Below are positions 47,762-56,474 of a DNA stretch of 64,000 bases, piece by piece. Each line of letters starts with the position of its first letter. Within the stretch, counting starts at the first letter, position 1. The stretch lies in contig LUZT01000006.1 in the NCBI GenBank assembly GCA_001602925.1, forward strand, positions 696,438-760,437. The letters run 5' to 3'. This DNA is from Chlorobiales bacterium Clorobi_01. Its GTDB lineage: Bacteria; Bacteroidota; Chlorobiia; Chlorobiales; Chlorobiaceae. The position numbers and the translations under genes were made by a program. The notes below the pieces were generated by a model that saw only the letters and a list, made by a program, of their open reading frames with translations, did not search any database and was not told where the DNA came from.

Positions 47762-49273
47762 ATGATAGCCTTGATCACGGAGACCTCCGCGAATCTGCCG
47801 AGCGATGTTCGCAAGGCCATCGCCGATGCCGTTGGCAATGATGCTGCCGATTCGAGGGCCGGACTTGCCATGTCTGCCATCACGCTCAATATCGACATGG
47901 CGGTCGATAATGTCGGCCCGGTCTGCCAGGATACCGGTATGCCTACCTTCTTCGTGCACACGCCGAAAGGTGCTGACCAGCTCGCCATGAAGCGCGACAT
48001 CGAGGAGGCTATCGTCGAGACGACCCGAACTGGCAAGCTTCGTCCCAACGCGGTCGATTCGCTGACTGGCAAGAACTCCGGCAACAATCTCGGTTGCCAT
48101 GTGCCGGTGATTCATTTCGAACCGTGGGATCGCGACGAGATCGAGGTGAAGCTCATTCTCAAGGGCGGCGGCTGCGAGAACAAGAATATTCAGTACTCGC
48201 TTCCCTCTGAAATTCCCGGTCTTGGCCGCGCGGCTCGCGACATTGACGGCGTGCGCAAGTGCATCCTTCATGCCGTGTATCAGGCGCAGGGGCAGGGGTG
48301 CAGCCCCGGCTTCATCGGCGTCGGCATCGGCGGCGACCGTACCAGCGGCTTTGAGCTGGCCAAGAAGCAGCTGCTCCGCTCCGTGGACGACACCAATTCC
48401 GATTCGATGCTGGCCGAACTCGAAACCGAGATTCTCGAAAAAACGAATCGCCTGAACATTGGCCCGATGGGCTTCGCCGGAAAGACCACGCTGCTCGGCT
48501 GCAAGATCGGCAAATCGCATCGCGTTCCGGCCAGCTTCTTCGTGTCGGTGGCCTACAACTGCTGGGCCTACCGCCGTCTCGGTGTCATCATCGATCCTGC
48601 CGAAGGCGCGATCACCGAGTGGCAGTACCGCTATCCGGGCGAGGTCAAGCGCATGGCGCGCGGTGCGGGCATTCCGCTGACGGGCCGCGAGGTGGTGCTC
48701 ACCGCGCCGGTCAGCGAAGAGACGATCCGCTCGCTCAAGGTGGGCGACATCGTGATCGTCGATGGCGAAATGCACACCGGGCGCGACGCCTTCCACCACT
48801 ACATCATGCACCACGACCTGCCCGAGGGGCTCGACATTCGCGGCGGTATCATCTACCACTGTGGCCCGGTCATGCTCAAGAACGAGGCGGGCGAATACAC
48901 GGTCGTCGCCGCCGGGCCGACCACCTCGGCGCGCGAAGAGCCGTACCAGGCGGATGTGATCGAGAAGCTCGGTCTTCGCGCGGTGATCGGCAAGGGCGGC
49001 ATGGGGCCGAAGACGCTTGCCGGATTGCAGAAGCACGGCGCGGTTTACCTCAACGCCATCGGCGGTGCGGCGCAGTACTACGCGAAGTGCATCGAAAAGG
49101 TGACCGGCGTCGATTTCCTCGAAGAGATGGGCGTGCCGGAAGCGATGTGGCACTTGCAGGCCAAAGCCTTCCCGTGCATCGTCACGATGGACGCCAACGG
49201 CAACAGCCTGCACAAGCAGGTCGATGAGGAGTCCTTCGCGATGCTCGAAACCATCGGTAAAGAGCAGGCGTAA
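47762..49273 (+). CDS. Fumarate hydratase, class I (iron-sulfur)
   Basis: 503 residues from the ATG at 47762 (preceded by AGGG); in-frame ATGs at 47675 and 47741 would add 29 or 7 residues without family support. The [4Fe-4S] cysteines are in VCQDTG, GCSPGFIGVGIGG and YHCGPV. It interconverts malate and fumarate in the (reductive) TCA cycle and is oxygen-sensitive by family. The biotinyl carboxyltransferase, which would supply oxaloacetate, follows. Confidence 0.9.
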   Translation: MIALITETSANLPSDVRKAIADAVGNDAADSRAGLAMSAITLNIDMAVDNVGPVCQDTGMPTFFVHTPKGADQLAMKRDIEEAIVETTRTGKLRPNAVDSLTGKNSGNNLGCHVPVIHFEPWDRDEIEVKLILKGGGCENKNIQYSLPSEIPGLGRAARDIDGVRKCILHAVYQAQGQGCSPGFIGVGIGGDRTSGFELAKKQLLRSVDDTNSDSMLAELETEILEKTNRLNIGPMGFAGKTTLLGCKIGKSHRVPASFFVSVAYNCWAYRRLGVIIDPAEGAITEWQYRYPGEVKRMARGAGIPLTGREVVLTAPVSEETIRSLKVGDIVIVDGEMHTGRDAFHHYIMHHDLPEGLDIRGGIIYHCGPVMLKNEAGEYTVVAAGPTTSAREEPYQADVIEKLGLRAVIGKGGMGPKTLAGLQKHGAVYLNAIGGAAQYYAKCIEKVTGVDFLEEMGVPEAMWHLQAKAFPCIVTMDANGNSLHKQVDEESFAMLETIGKEQA

Positions 49274-49378
49274 GCCTCAACCGGAAAACAGTTTACTTTC
49301 GAGGCCGCGTTTCGTCAGCAGGAACAGTCTGATGCGCCGCGGCCCTGACGGATCAGTAACCACCAACGAGAGCGTTAT

Positions 49379-51259
49379 ATGAAAAAAATACGGTTCATGG
49401 ATGTCTCTTTCCGCGACGGGTTCCAGTCCTGTTACGGAGCAAGAGTCAAAACCGAGGATTTCCTGCCGGTGCTTGAAGCTGCCGTCGAGGCGGGCACCGA
49501 TAACTTTGAGATTGGCGGAGGCGCGCGCTTCCAGAGCCTCTACTTCTACTGTCAGGAAGACGCCTTCGAGATGATGGATGCCTGCCGCCGCGTGGTTGGC
49601 CCGGACATCAATCTCCAGACCCTGTCGCGAGGCGCCAACGTGGTTGGCCTCATTTCGCAGTCGCGCGACATCATCGACCTGCACGCCAAACTCTTCAAAA
49701 AGCACGGTGTCAGCACCATCCGCAACTTCGACGCGCTCATGGACGTGCGCAATCTCGCCTGGTCGGGCCAGTGCATCGTCAACGCCGGTCTGAAGCACCA
49801 GGTGGTGATCGCCCTGATGGGCCTTCCGCCGGGGCTGAATGAGTCCTACTGCCACACCCCGCAGTTCTACCTCGACAAGCTCAGGGGGATTCTCGACGCG
49901 GGCATTCCGTTCGACAGCGTCGCCTTCAAGGACGCTTCAGGCACCACCACTCCCGCCGTGATTTACGAAACGATCAAGGGCGCTCGCAAGATGCTGCCCG
50001 AAGGCACGGTGCTCCAGTTCCACACGCACGACACCGCCGGGATGGGCGTGGCCTGCAACTATGCGGCCATCGAGGCAGGCATCGACATCATCGACCTCGC
50101 GATGGCTCCGGTCAGCGGCGGTACCGCCGAGGTGGACATCCTCACCATGTGGCACCGCCTGCGCGGCACCGACTTCACGCTCGACATCGATCAGGAGAAG
50201 TACCTGAAAGTCGAGTCGATGTTCATCGAGCACATGGACAAATATTACATGCCGCCGGAGGCCAAAGAGGTCAACCCGGTGATTCCGTTCTCGCCGATGC
50301 CGGGCGGCGCGCTGACGGCCAACACGCAGATGATGCGTGACCACGACACGCTGCACTTCTTCCCGGAGGTGATCCGCAACATGCGCGAGGTTGTCGCCAA
50401 GGGTGGCTTTGGCTCGTCGGTGACGCCGGTTTCGCAGTTCTACTTCCAGCAGGCCTTCGCCAACACCGTGCAGGGGCCGTGGAAAAAAATCGTTGACGGC
50501 TACGGCAAGATGGTGCTCGGCTACTTCGGCAAAACGCCCGCCGCGCCCGATCCGGAGGTGGTGGCGCTCGCCGCGGAGCAGCTCGGCCTCGAACCGACCG
50601 TGCAGGACGTGCATGACATCAACGACCGCAATCCGGAGCTTGGCGTCGAGCACAACCGCAAGCTCCTCGAAGAGGCCGGTCTGCCCGTGAACGACGAGAA
50701 TATCTTTATCGCGGCCACCTGCGGCGCGAAGGGCATTGGCTTCCTCAAGGGCGACAAGCCGATGGGCATTCGCTACAAGGCGGACGTCGAGGCCGAGGAG
50801 AAGGCCAAGCATAGCGAAGAGGAGCTGAAGGTCACCTCGCACGGCAACTCGTTGCAGGATCGCCTCTCCGATCTCATCAAACCGGCCGGACGCAGCAACC
50901 TGTCGGGCAACTACATGGTGATGGTGGATGGCAAGTCGTTCAACGTGGTGATTGCCGACGGTATGGCCATGGCTCAGTCGATCGCGCCCGGCGCGCAGCC
51001 GTTCGTGATGCCTATGCCGACGGTCTCCGCACCCCAGCAGCATCGGGGTACGCCGGTTATGCCTTCCATGCCGGGCAACGTCTTCAAGATGGAGGTCGAG
51101 GTCGGCCAGAAGGTTGAGGAAGGGCAGGAGGTCGCCGTCATGGAAGCCATGAAGATGGAGTCTCCGGTCAAGTCACCCAAGGCAGGCATCGTCACCGTCG
51201 TTCTCGCCAAACCCGGAGACGCCGTCTCCGCCGACCAGGCGCTGATGTATATCGAGTGA
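49379..51259 (+). CDS. Pyruvate carboxylase subunit B / oxaloacetate decarboxylase alpha-like protein with biotinyl domain
   Basis: 626 residues. The HMGL-like carboxyltransferase barrel (about 1-290) has FRDGFQSC, TIRNFDALMDVRNL, FKDASGTTTPAVIY (metal and carboxyl-lysine region) and HTHDTAGMG; then a PYC/OADA domain; then a biotinyl domain with VMEAMKMESP, whose Lys carries biotin. It should convert pyruvate to oxaloacetate with a separate biotin carboxylase (not in the window). Domain order and the biotin domain also fit a 5S/1.3S fusion of transcarboxylase. Confidence 0.9.
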   Translation: MKKIRFMDVSFRDGFQSCYGARVKTEDFLPVLEAAVEAGTDNFEIGGGARFQSLYFYCQEDAFEMMDACRRVVGPDINLQTLSRGANVVGLISQSRDIIDLHAKLFKKHGVSTIRNFDALMDVRNLAWSGQCIVNAGLKHQVVIALMGLPPGLNESYCHTPQFYLDKLRGILDAGIPFDSVAFKDASGTTTPAVIYETIKGARKMLPEGTVLQFHTHDTAGMGVACNYAAIEAGIDIIDLAMAPVSGGTAEVDILTMWHRLRGTDFTLDIDQEKYLKVESMFIEHMDKYYMPPEAKEVNPVIPFSPMPGGALTANTQMMRDHDTLHFFPEVIRNMREVVAKGGFGSSVTPVSQFYFQQAFANTVQGPWKKIVDGYGKMVLGYFGKTPAAPDPEVVALAAEQLGLEPTVQDVHDINDRNPELGVEHNRKLLEEAGLPVNDENIFIAATCGAKGIGFLKGDKPMGIRYKADVEAEEKAKHSEEELKVTSHGNSLQDRLSDLIKPAGRSNLSGNYMVMVDGKSFNVVIADGMAMAQSIAPGAQPFVMPMPTVSAPQQHRGTPVMPSMPGNVFKMEVEVGQKVEEGQEVAVMEAMKMESPVKSPKAGIVTVVLAKPGDAVSADQALMYIE

Positions 51260-51300
51260 GTCGGAGCGGGGAAGGATTTCCGACACAGCACAATTCCAAA

Positions 51301-51329
51301 GGGCAGACTCAAAAGGTCTGCCCTTTTTT
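51301..51329 (+). terminator. Terminator after the biotinyl carboxyltransferase
   Basis: GGGCAGAC (51301-51308) pairs with GTCTGCCC (51316-51323), followed by TTTTTT. Confidence 0.92.
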
Positions 51330-51521
51330 GTTTGCTGATTAAGTGCTAAGTTTGGTGTAATCGCTTTTGTCGCCACCGCATATAAAGAACTGATCTTTGT
51401 AATGTGCTTAAAAGATGGCTTTATCAAGTGTTTTTCAGGGTGGTAGCCGACGTTTTATCAGGGCACGAATCAAGCGTCTCATACGGAAACCATATAATAA
51501 ATTTTAGGCGAGAATCGAATT

Positions 51522-51959
51522 ATGAAGGAAGAGCCATCTTTATCCGGTGTTGAGATTAATGCGCAAGTCCTAGAAAGGCTTAAAGCCTACGACGGCTTAA
51601 GTGCTCTAGAGCATTTCGCAATGTTCATGGGAAAAGCGCAAATCTTAGAGTTCGCGCTAAAAGTACTACTCACGCAGAAATATGGCGTTCCAGAAGACTC
51701 CATGGAAAGATGGACATTAGGAATGGTCAAAAATGAGCTTGAGAACAGAGGCCTAAGAGGTGACTTTATCACTCTTCTTAAGAGTGTTGTAGAATATCGG
51801 AACTATATAGCTCATGAATTTTTTCTTAATACTGCAATTACAAAGAGTATTGCCGATTTTAGCAATAGGAAGCTCTATGGCGATCTATTTCGTGCTACAT
51901 ATGAGCTTGAACAGATTATTATTTTATTTGATTGGTGTGAAGATAATGATAGTTGGTAA
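51522..51959 (+). CDS. HEPN-like hypothetical protein
   Basis: 145 residues, all-helical by composition. The motif Arg93-Asn-Tyr-Ile-Ala-His98 (R-x4-H) matches the active site of HEPN ribonucleases, preceded by helix SALEHFAMFMGKAQILEFALK. The coding bases are clearly AT-rich compared with both sides, which suggests recent gain. It might be a ribonuclease toxin or a regulator; no recognisable MNT or antitoxin is adjacent. Confidence 0.65.
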   Translation: MKEEPSLSGVEINAQVLERLKAYDGLSALEHFAMFMGKAQILEFALKVLLTQKYGVPEDSMERWTLGMVKNELENRGLRGDFITLLKSVVEYRNYIAHEFFLNTAITKSIADFSNRKLYGDLFRATYELEQIIILFDWCEDNDSW

Positions 51960-52107
51960 TAGACTTAGTTAGAACGACTAAAAACAGACTAGGGATCGGG
52001 CATCCACTGATTTTGCCCGAAGGCGGTTGAACATACGATTGAAAAGCCTTCACGAATCATTGCTCAACCGATGCTCATTATTAGCAATAAAAACAAAATC
52101 TTGGATT

Positions 52108-52389
52108 ATGGAAAAGAATGAAAATGACAAAGTTGAATTGGAGCTTGCTCATAGTAAAAACGATGGATTATCTCTTAAGGCAAAGGGCGCTGGTGTCGTT
52201 ATATTATTATGTCTGACAGTCGGTGGAATTATATTTCTCTCATATATTGCGTTGACCTCAGAGTCTAAAAATGTTGCTATTGTAATAGCACCCATAATGT
52301 TTCTTCTATATCTGTCTTATTCTTTAATCGCCATAATGGGGACAATGTTTACAGATCAAGTCTGGTACTTTAAAGACCCTGATAAGTGA
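52108..52389 (+). CDS. Small two-helix membrane protein, hypothetical
   Basis: 93 residues from the ATG at 52108; an upstream in-frame start at 52027 would add 27 residues. A charged N-terminus is followed by two membrane segments (VVILLCLTVGGIIFLSYIAL and VIAPIMFLLYLSYSLIAIMG). AT-rich like the HEPN-like gene 150 bases upstream, so both may have arrived together. No family recognised. Confidence 0.55.
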   Translation: MEKNENDKVELELAHSKNDGLSLKAKGAGVVILLCLTVGGIIFLSYIALTSESKNVAIVIAPIMFLLYLSYSLIAIMGTMFTDQVWYFKDPDK

Positions 52390-52481
52390 GCACTTCCATC
52401 ACACAATGCTCAAAATATTCTCCACTGTACTTGTTGGCGCTAAAAGATGCGTTCTCCAGTTTTCTCGAAATCAACCAACGC

Positions 52482-52522
52482 AAAAAGGGGAAGAGGCTCC
52501 ATTTCGGAAACTCTTCCCCTTT
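52482..52522 (-). terminator. Terminator of the LRR gene
   Basis: AAAGGGGAAGAG (52484-52495) pairs with CTCTTCCCCTTT (52511-52522); read on the minus strand it ends in a TTTTT run. Confidence 0.85.
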
Positions 52523-52555
52523 CTCATTTCATCCCACCGTCGTCAACCCAATCCG

Positions 52556-53764
52556 TCATCCATTCGATTTAACGATCACATCACACGCCGGGTTCAGTTG
52601 CATGAAGTGGTCGAGTTCGGCTTGCGGGATTCTGCCTGCGGACAGCTCCAGTTTTTCGAGACTCATCAGGTTCATCAGCGGCGCAATTGAATCGACAAGC
52701 GTTCCTGTGATGCTCAGCTCCTCAAGCTCCACAAGTCCCGACAACGGTTCGATGGTGTAGATGGCGGTCTGCTCGAGGCTCAGCTCCTTGAGGCCCACCA
52801 GATTTCGCAACGGTTCGAGGCTGGTGATCTGCGTGCGGCTGCAACGGAGGTATTCGAGATCTTTCAGCCCCGACAGCGGTTCGAGCGACGTGATGGGCGT
52901 GCTGTTAATGCCAAGCTCGATGAGGTTTTCGAGGTTGCGGAGCGGTTCGAGTGACGAGACCTCGGTTTTGTAGCAGCTCAGTTTTTCGAGATTGATCAGG
53001 CCGCTGATTGGTGAAAGGTCGCTCACCATCGTCTCGGAGCAGTACAGCTCTTCGAGATTGACGAGGCCGCTGAGCGGTTCGAGATCGGTGATCTCCGTAC
53101 TCGATACCCAGAGCAGCTTCAGCGACAGGATGTCGCGCAGCGGGTCGAGGGAGGTGAAGTCGCAGTCGAAGGCATACAGACGCTTGAGGTTACGGAGGTT
53201 CCGCAGCGGTTCGAGGCTCTCGACCGGCGTTTCGTCGCACCGGAGCTGTTGCAGGTTTTCGAGCAGGCTGACTGGCGCGAGGTTGTGGATTCGCATGTTG
53301 TCGCACCGGACGCTGGTGGCGTTCAGGAAATCAAGCAGTTCTTCGTCCGAGGGATCGCGCTGGATTTTCAGGGTGTTCTTGACCGCCTCCTTCCAGTCGT
53401 TGCCCAGCGCCTTGAACCAGTTGTGCCGCTTCTGCGGGTCTCGCAAGAGCACGGCTCGCGATGCGGCAAGCGCCTCCTGTTCGGCGGCGGTCAGGCGGCT
53501 GTGGAAGCCCGAGTGCATCGGTCCGGTGTAGTCGTTCGGGAAGTTCACGACCGGCGATTTGCCTGTGTCGAGGTTTTCGGCAAGGCACCGGATATACCAG
53601 TCGGCCTTTTTCTCCTCGATGATCCGGTAGTGTTTTTCGTGATTCTGTTCGTCGAGCGTATTGATGTCTTCGAGAATGTCGTTGCTGCATCTCGGACAGA
53701 TCGCATTCTGCTGGGTCAGCGGAAAGCCGCAGACCGGGCACTGCTTGTAGATATTCTGCTCCAA
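52556..53764 (-). CDS. Leucine-rich-repeat protein with N-terminal zinc ribbon
   Basis: 402 residues. The zinc ribbon (Cys9-x2-Cys12, Cys23-x2-Cys26) is followed by a helical part with WFKALGNDWKEAVKNTLKI, then about ten 22-residue LRRs (SLEPLRNLxNLKxL...T.IT), of the SDS22/internalin type, over about 165-390. No signal peptide, so it is cytoplasmic. It probably mediates protein-protein contacts; the partner is unknown. The repeats also show at DNA level as a 66-base period. Confidence 0.88.
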   Translation of the reverse strand: MEQNIYKQCPVCGFPLTQQNAICPRCSNDILEDINTLDEQNHEKHYRIIEEKKADWYIRCLAENLDTGKSPVVNFPNDYTGPMHSGFHSRLTAAEQEALAASRAVLLRDPQKRHNWFKALGNDWKEAVKNTLKIQRDPSDEELLDFLNATSVRCDNMRIHNLAPVSLLENLQQLRCDETPVESLEPLRNLRNLKRLYAFDCDFTSLDPLRDILSLKLLWVSSTEITDLEPLSGLVNLEELYCSETMVSDLSPISGLINLEKLSCYKTEVSSLEPLRNLENLIELGINSTPITSLEPLSGLKDLEYLRCSRTQITSLEPLRNLVGLKELSLEQTAIYTIEPLSGLVELEELSITGTLVDSIAPLMNLMSLEKLELSAGRIPQAELDHFMQLNPACDVIVKSNG

Positions 53765-54083
53765 TTGGGTATGGCCTTGAAGGTTGGGTTAGCCTGCTAT
53801 CTTTGCGCAAAATAAGAAAAAAACCACCTCAAACCACACCCGGCCCGTGCCGGTTTTCCGTTCTGTGACGCTTAGGGCTCGTCGGTAGCGGAAAATTCTG
53901 TTTGAAAAGCCCGATCGGGAAACAGTGAACTTTCTGGTTTTATAACTTTGTTACTTAAAGTTCAGGGCGGCTGAGGGGCTCAAATCTGTGCGATGTGGCT
54001 CCTATGCCGATGAAAATTTCTCCATGAAACGGCGTTGATCGTTCGATCAGCCATGCAATGGGCCTGTGCTCAGGGGAGGAGTC
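53765..54083. other. Divergent promoter region between the LRR and GH65 genes
   Basis: About 320 bases without a gene. It contains an inverted repeat GAACTTT (53927-53933) and AAAGTTC (53957-53963), with a related AACTTT at 53944-53949 between them. Both divergent genes must start transcription here. Confidence 0.45.
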
Positions 54084-56459
54084 ATGACCGGAAGTTCATT
54101 TTCAGGAGTTGACAAACCGGTGGATGAGCTGGATGCTTTGTTCGAGCTTTCGCCGGAAGAGTGGCTGCTGAGGAAAAAGGGGTTTCGCAAAAGCCCGAAA
54201 GCGATTCAGATCAACGAAACCCTGCTGACCACGGGCAACGGCTACCTCAATGTCCGCGGCAGCCTCGAAGAGCTTCCGCCGGGCCATTGTGGCGGCATGT
54301 ATCTGGCCGGCGTGTACGACAAGTCGGAAGCCGACGTCGAAGAGCTGGTCAAGTGCCCGATGTGGACCGACGTGTCGGTCTGGCACGAAGGCGAGAAGTT
54401 CTGCATGTCGGTCTGCCGAGCGCTGGAGCACGAGCAGATTCTCGATATGAAAAAAGGGGTGCTTCACCGCCGCACCACCTTCAAAAACCAGCACGGTAAA
54501 ATACTGACCCTCGAAACCTCGCGCCTTGTCTTCATGCACGATTCCCATCGTGGCTACATGCGGGTGCGGATCACGCCAAGAAATTTTTCCGGGCAGATCA
54601 GGGTGCTCTCGGGGCTGAATGGTCAGGTGTACAACCGTGGATTCTTCCCGCGCGAGCAGTACAAGCACCTCGAGCTCGAAAAGATCGAACGGGGCCGTAA
54701 CTTCATGTATCTCGAAATGAAGAGCCGCGAGCGGGGCATCCGCATCGCCGTGGCCGCATCGTGGAAGATGGTTTCCGATCCCGGCCGGATGCTGCGCTGG
54801 GAGCCGAGGATTTACGGGGAGAAGTTCACCAGCGAGATCACCATCGATGCTTCGAGGGGGCACACCTACGCCTTTGAAAAGCTCGCCGTCGTCATGACCA
54901 ACCGTGACGTGCCGACGGAACGTGCGCACAACATGATGCGGGAAGCGATCTGCAATCTCAAGTTCTACGTCCGCACCGGAGCGCCGGTCGAGATCGGGCG
55001 GCATCTCGATGTGTGGCGGGAACTCTGGAAGCAGGCCGACGTGCGTATCGACGGCGACGACACCGCCCAGAAGGCGCTTCGCTACAACATCTACCAGCTG
55101 CTCATCAACGGCCCGGCGCGGCCCGGCCCCATCGGAGCCAAGTTCCTCAGCTCGGAGGGGTACATGGGGCACGTGTTCTGGGACACCGAAATCTTCATCC
55201 TTCCGTTCTACATCCACAACTTCCCGGCAATGGCGCGCAATGCGCTGATGTACCGTTTCAATACGCTGCCTGGCGCGATGATGAACGCCTCGAAGTCGGG
55301 TTGTGAGGGTGCCCGCTTTGCCTGGGAGTCGGCCACGACCGGCGAGGATGTGACGCCGCGTTTCGCTTCCAAGCTCGAAAAGACGATCCGCTTCATCTAC
55401 ACCGGCGTCGAGGAGGAGCACATCGTCTCCGACGTGATTTACGGCGTCGAACGCTACTTCAGGGTGACCGGCGATGACGTGTTTCTGCTGCACTGCGGGC
55501 TGGAGATGGTGTTTCTGACAGCGCGGTACTGGGCAAGCCGCGTGGCGAGAGTTGCGGATCGTTACGAAATCCACAAGGTGATCGGCCCCGATGAATTTCA
55601 CGAGCACATCGACAACAACGCCTACACCAACTGGATGGTCAAGTGGCACCTGCGGCTGGCCTCGATGCTTTACCGGCACGTCGGCAAAACCGCGCCGGAG
55701 GTGCTGAAGGCGCTTGCCGAGAAGATTGCCCTCCGCGACAGCGAACCGGCCCGCTGGCTCGAGATCAGCCGTAAGCTCAAATTCAGCCAGGATGCCGAAA
55801 CGGGTCTGGTCGAGCAGTTCGACGGCTACTTCGACCTCAAGGATCACGTGATTTCGCGTCACGACCGCTCAGGCCATCCGGTGCTTCCGCCGGGCGTGAC
55901 CTACCGGAACATCGGACGCACCCGGCTCATCAAGCAGGCCGACGTGCTGCTCATGATGCTGCTCTTCCCGCACTCGTTCACCTTCGAGGAGAAGAAGGTC
56001 AACTACGACTTCTATGAACCGCGCACGGCGCACAAATCCTCCCTGAGCCACTGCACCTACGCCATGATGGGGCTTGCCGTTTCCGAGCGCAACAACGCCT
56101 ACCGCTACTTCATGAAGACCGCCCAGTTCGACCTCGAAAACCTGCACAACAACACCGAGCTCGGCATCCATGCGGCATCGGTCGGCGGAAGCTGGCAGAC
56201 GGTCATTCACGGTTTCGCGGGACTGACGCTCAAATCCGACCGGATCGTCCTGAATCCGTGGCTGCCGAAAAAATGGGAGCGCCTCGCCTTCCGCGTCCGG
56301 TGGCGCGACCGCACGGTGCACTTCGACATCACCCATCGCGAGGTGGCGATCAGGATCGATGCTGCGTCGGAGATGACCCTGCCCTGCACGCTTTACGAAG
56401 AGACGCACAAGATTCGTACCAATGAACCAGTTACCCTGAGTTACTGTCCGTCCAGATGA
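54084..56459 (+). CDS. Glycoside hydrolase family 65 phosphorylase (trehalose/maltose/kojibiose type)
   Basis: 791 residues from the ATG at 54084 after GGGGAGGAG. The catalytic acid is Glu at about 504 in IGPDEFHEHIDNNAYTN; an (alpha/alpha)6 barrel with GHVFWDTEIFILPF and the C-terminal beta sandwich are present. GH65 enzymes phosphorolyse alpha-glucosides to beta-glucose 1-phosphate. The sugar cannot be fixed by eye. A GT4 glycosyltransferase follows after 15 bases. Confidence 0.88.
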   Translation: MTGSSFSGVDKPVDELDALFELSPEEWLLRKKGFRKSPKAIQINETLLTTGNGYLNVRGSLEELPPGHCGGMYLAGVYDKSEADVEELVKCPMWTDVSVWHEGEKFCMSVCRALEHEQILDMKKGVLHRRTTFKNQHGKILTLETSRLVFMHDSHRGYMRVRITPRNFSGQIRVLSGLNGQVYNRGFFPREQYKHLELEKIERGRNFMYLEMKSRERGIRIAVAASWKMVSDPGRMLRWEPRIYGEKFTSEITIDASRGHTYAFEKLAVVMTNRDVPTERAHNMMREAICNLKFYVRTGAPVEIGRHLDVWRELWKQADVRIDGDDTAQKALRYNIYQLLINGPARPGPIGAKFLSSEGYMGHVFWDTEIFILPFYIHNFPAMARNALMYRFNTLPGAMMNASKSGCEGARFAWESATTGEDVTPRFASKLEKTIRFIYTGVEEEHIVSDVIYGVERYFRVTGDDVFLLHCGLEMVFLTARYWASRVARVADRYEIHKVIGPDEFHEHIDNNAYTNWMVKWHLRLASMLYRHVGKTAPEVLKALAEKIALRDSEPARWLEISRKLKFSQDAETGLVEQFDGYFDLKDHVISRHDRSGHPVLPPGVTYRNIGRTRLIKQADVLLMMLLFPHSFTFEEKKVNYDFYEPRTAHKSSLSHCTYAMMGLAVSERNNAYRYFMKTAQFDLENLHNNTELGIHAASVGGSWQTVIHGFAGLTLKSDRIVLNPWLPKKWERLAFRVRWRDRTVHFDITHREVAIRIDAASEMTLPCTLYEETHKIRTNEPVTLSYCPSR

Positions 56460-56474
56460 AAAACGAACGACACG

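Noticed and set aside
47759-49213. 484-codon open frame on the minus strand
   Set aside because: Antisense to fumarase with its conserved cysteines.
52760-53400. 66-base periodic repeats, considered as a CRISPR or tandem DNA repeat
   Set aside because: The period is the coding repeat of the LRR protein; no spacer structure is present.
54102-55862. 586-codon open frame on the minus strand
   Set aside because: Antisense to the GH65 phosphorylase gene.
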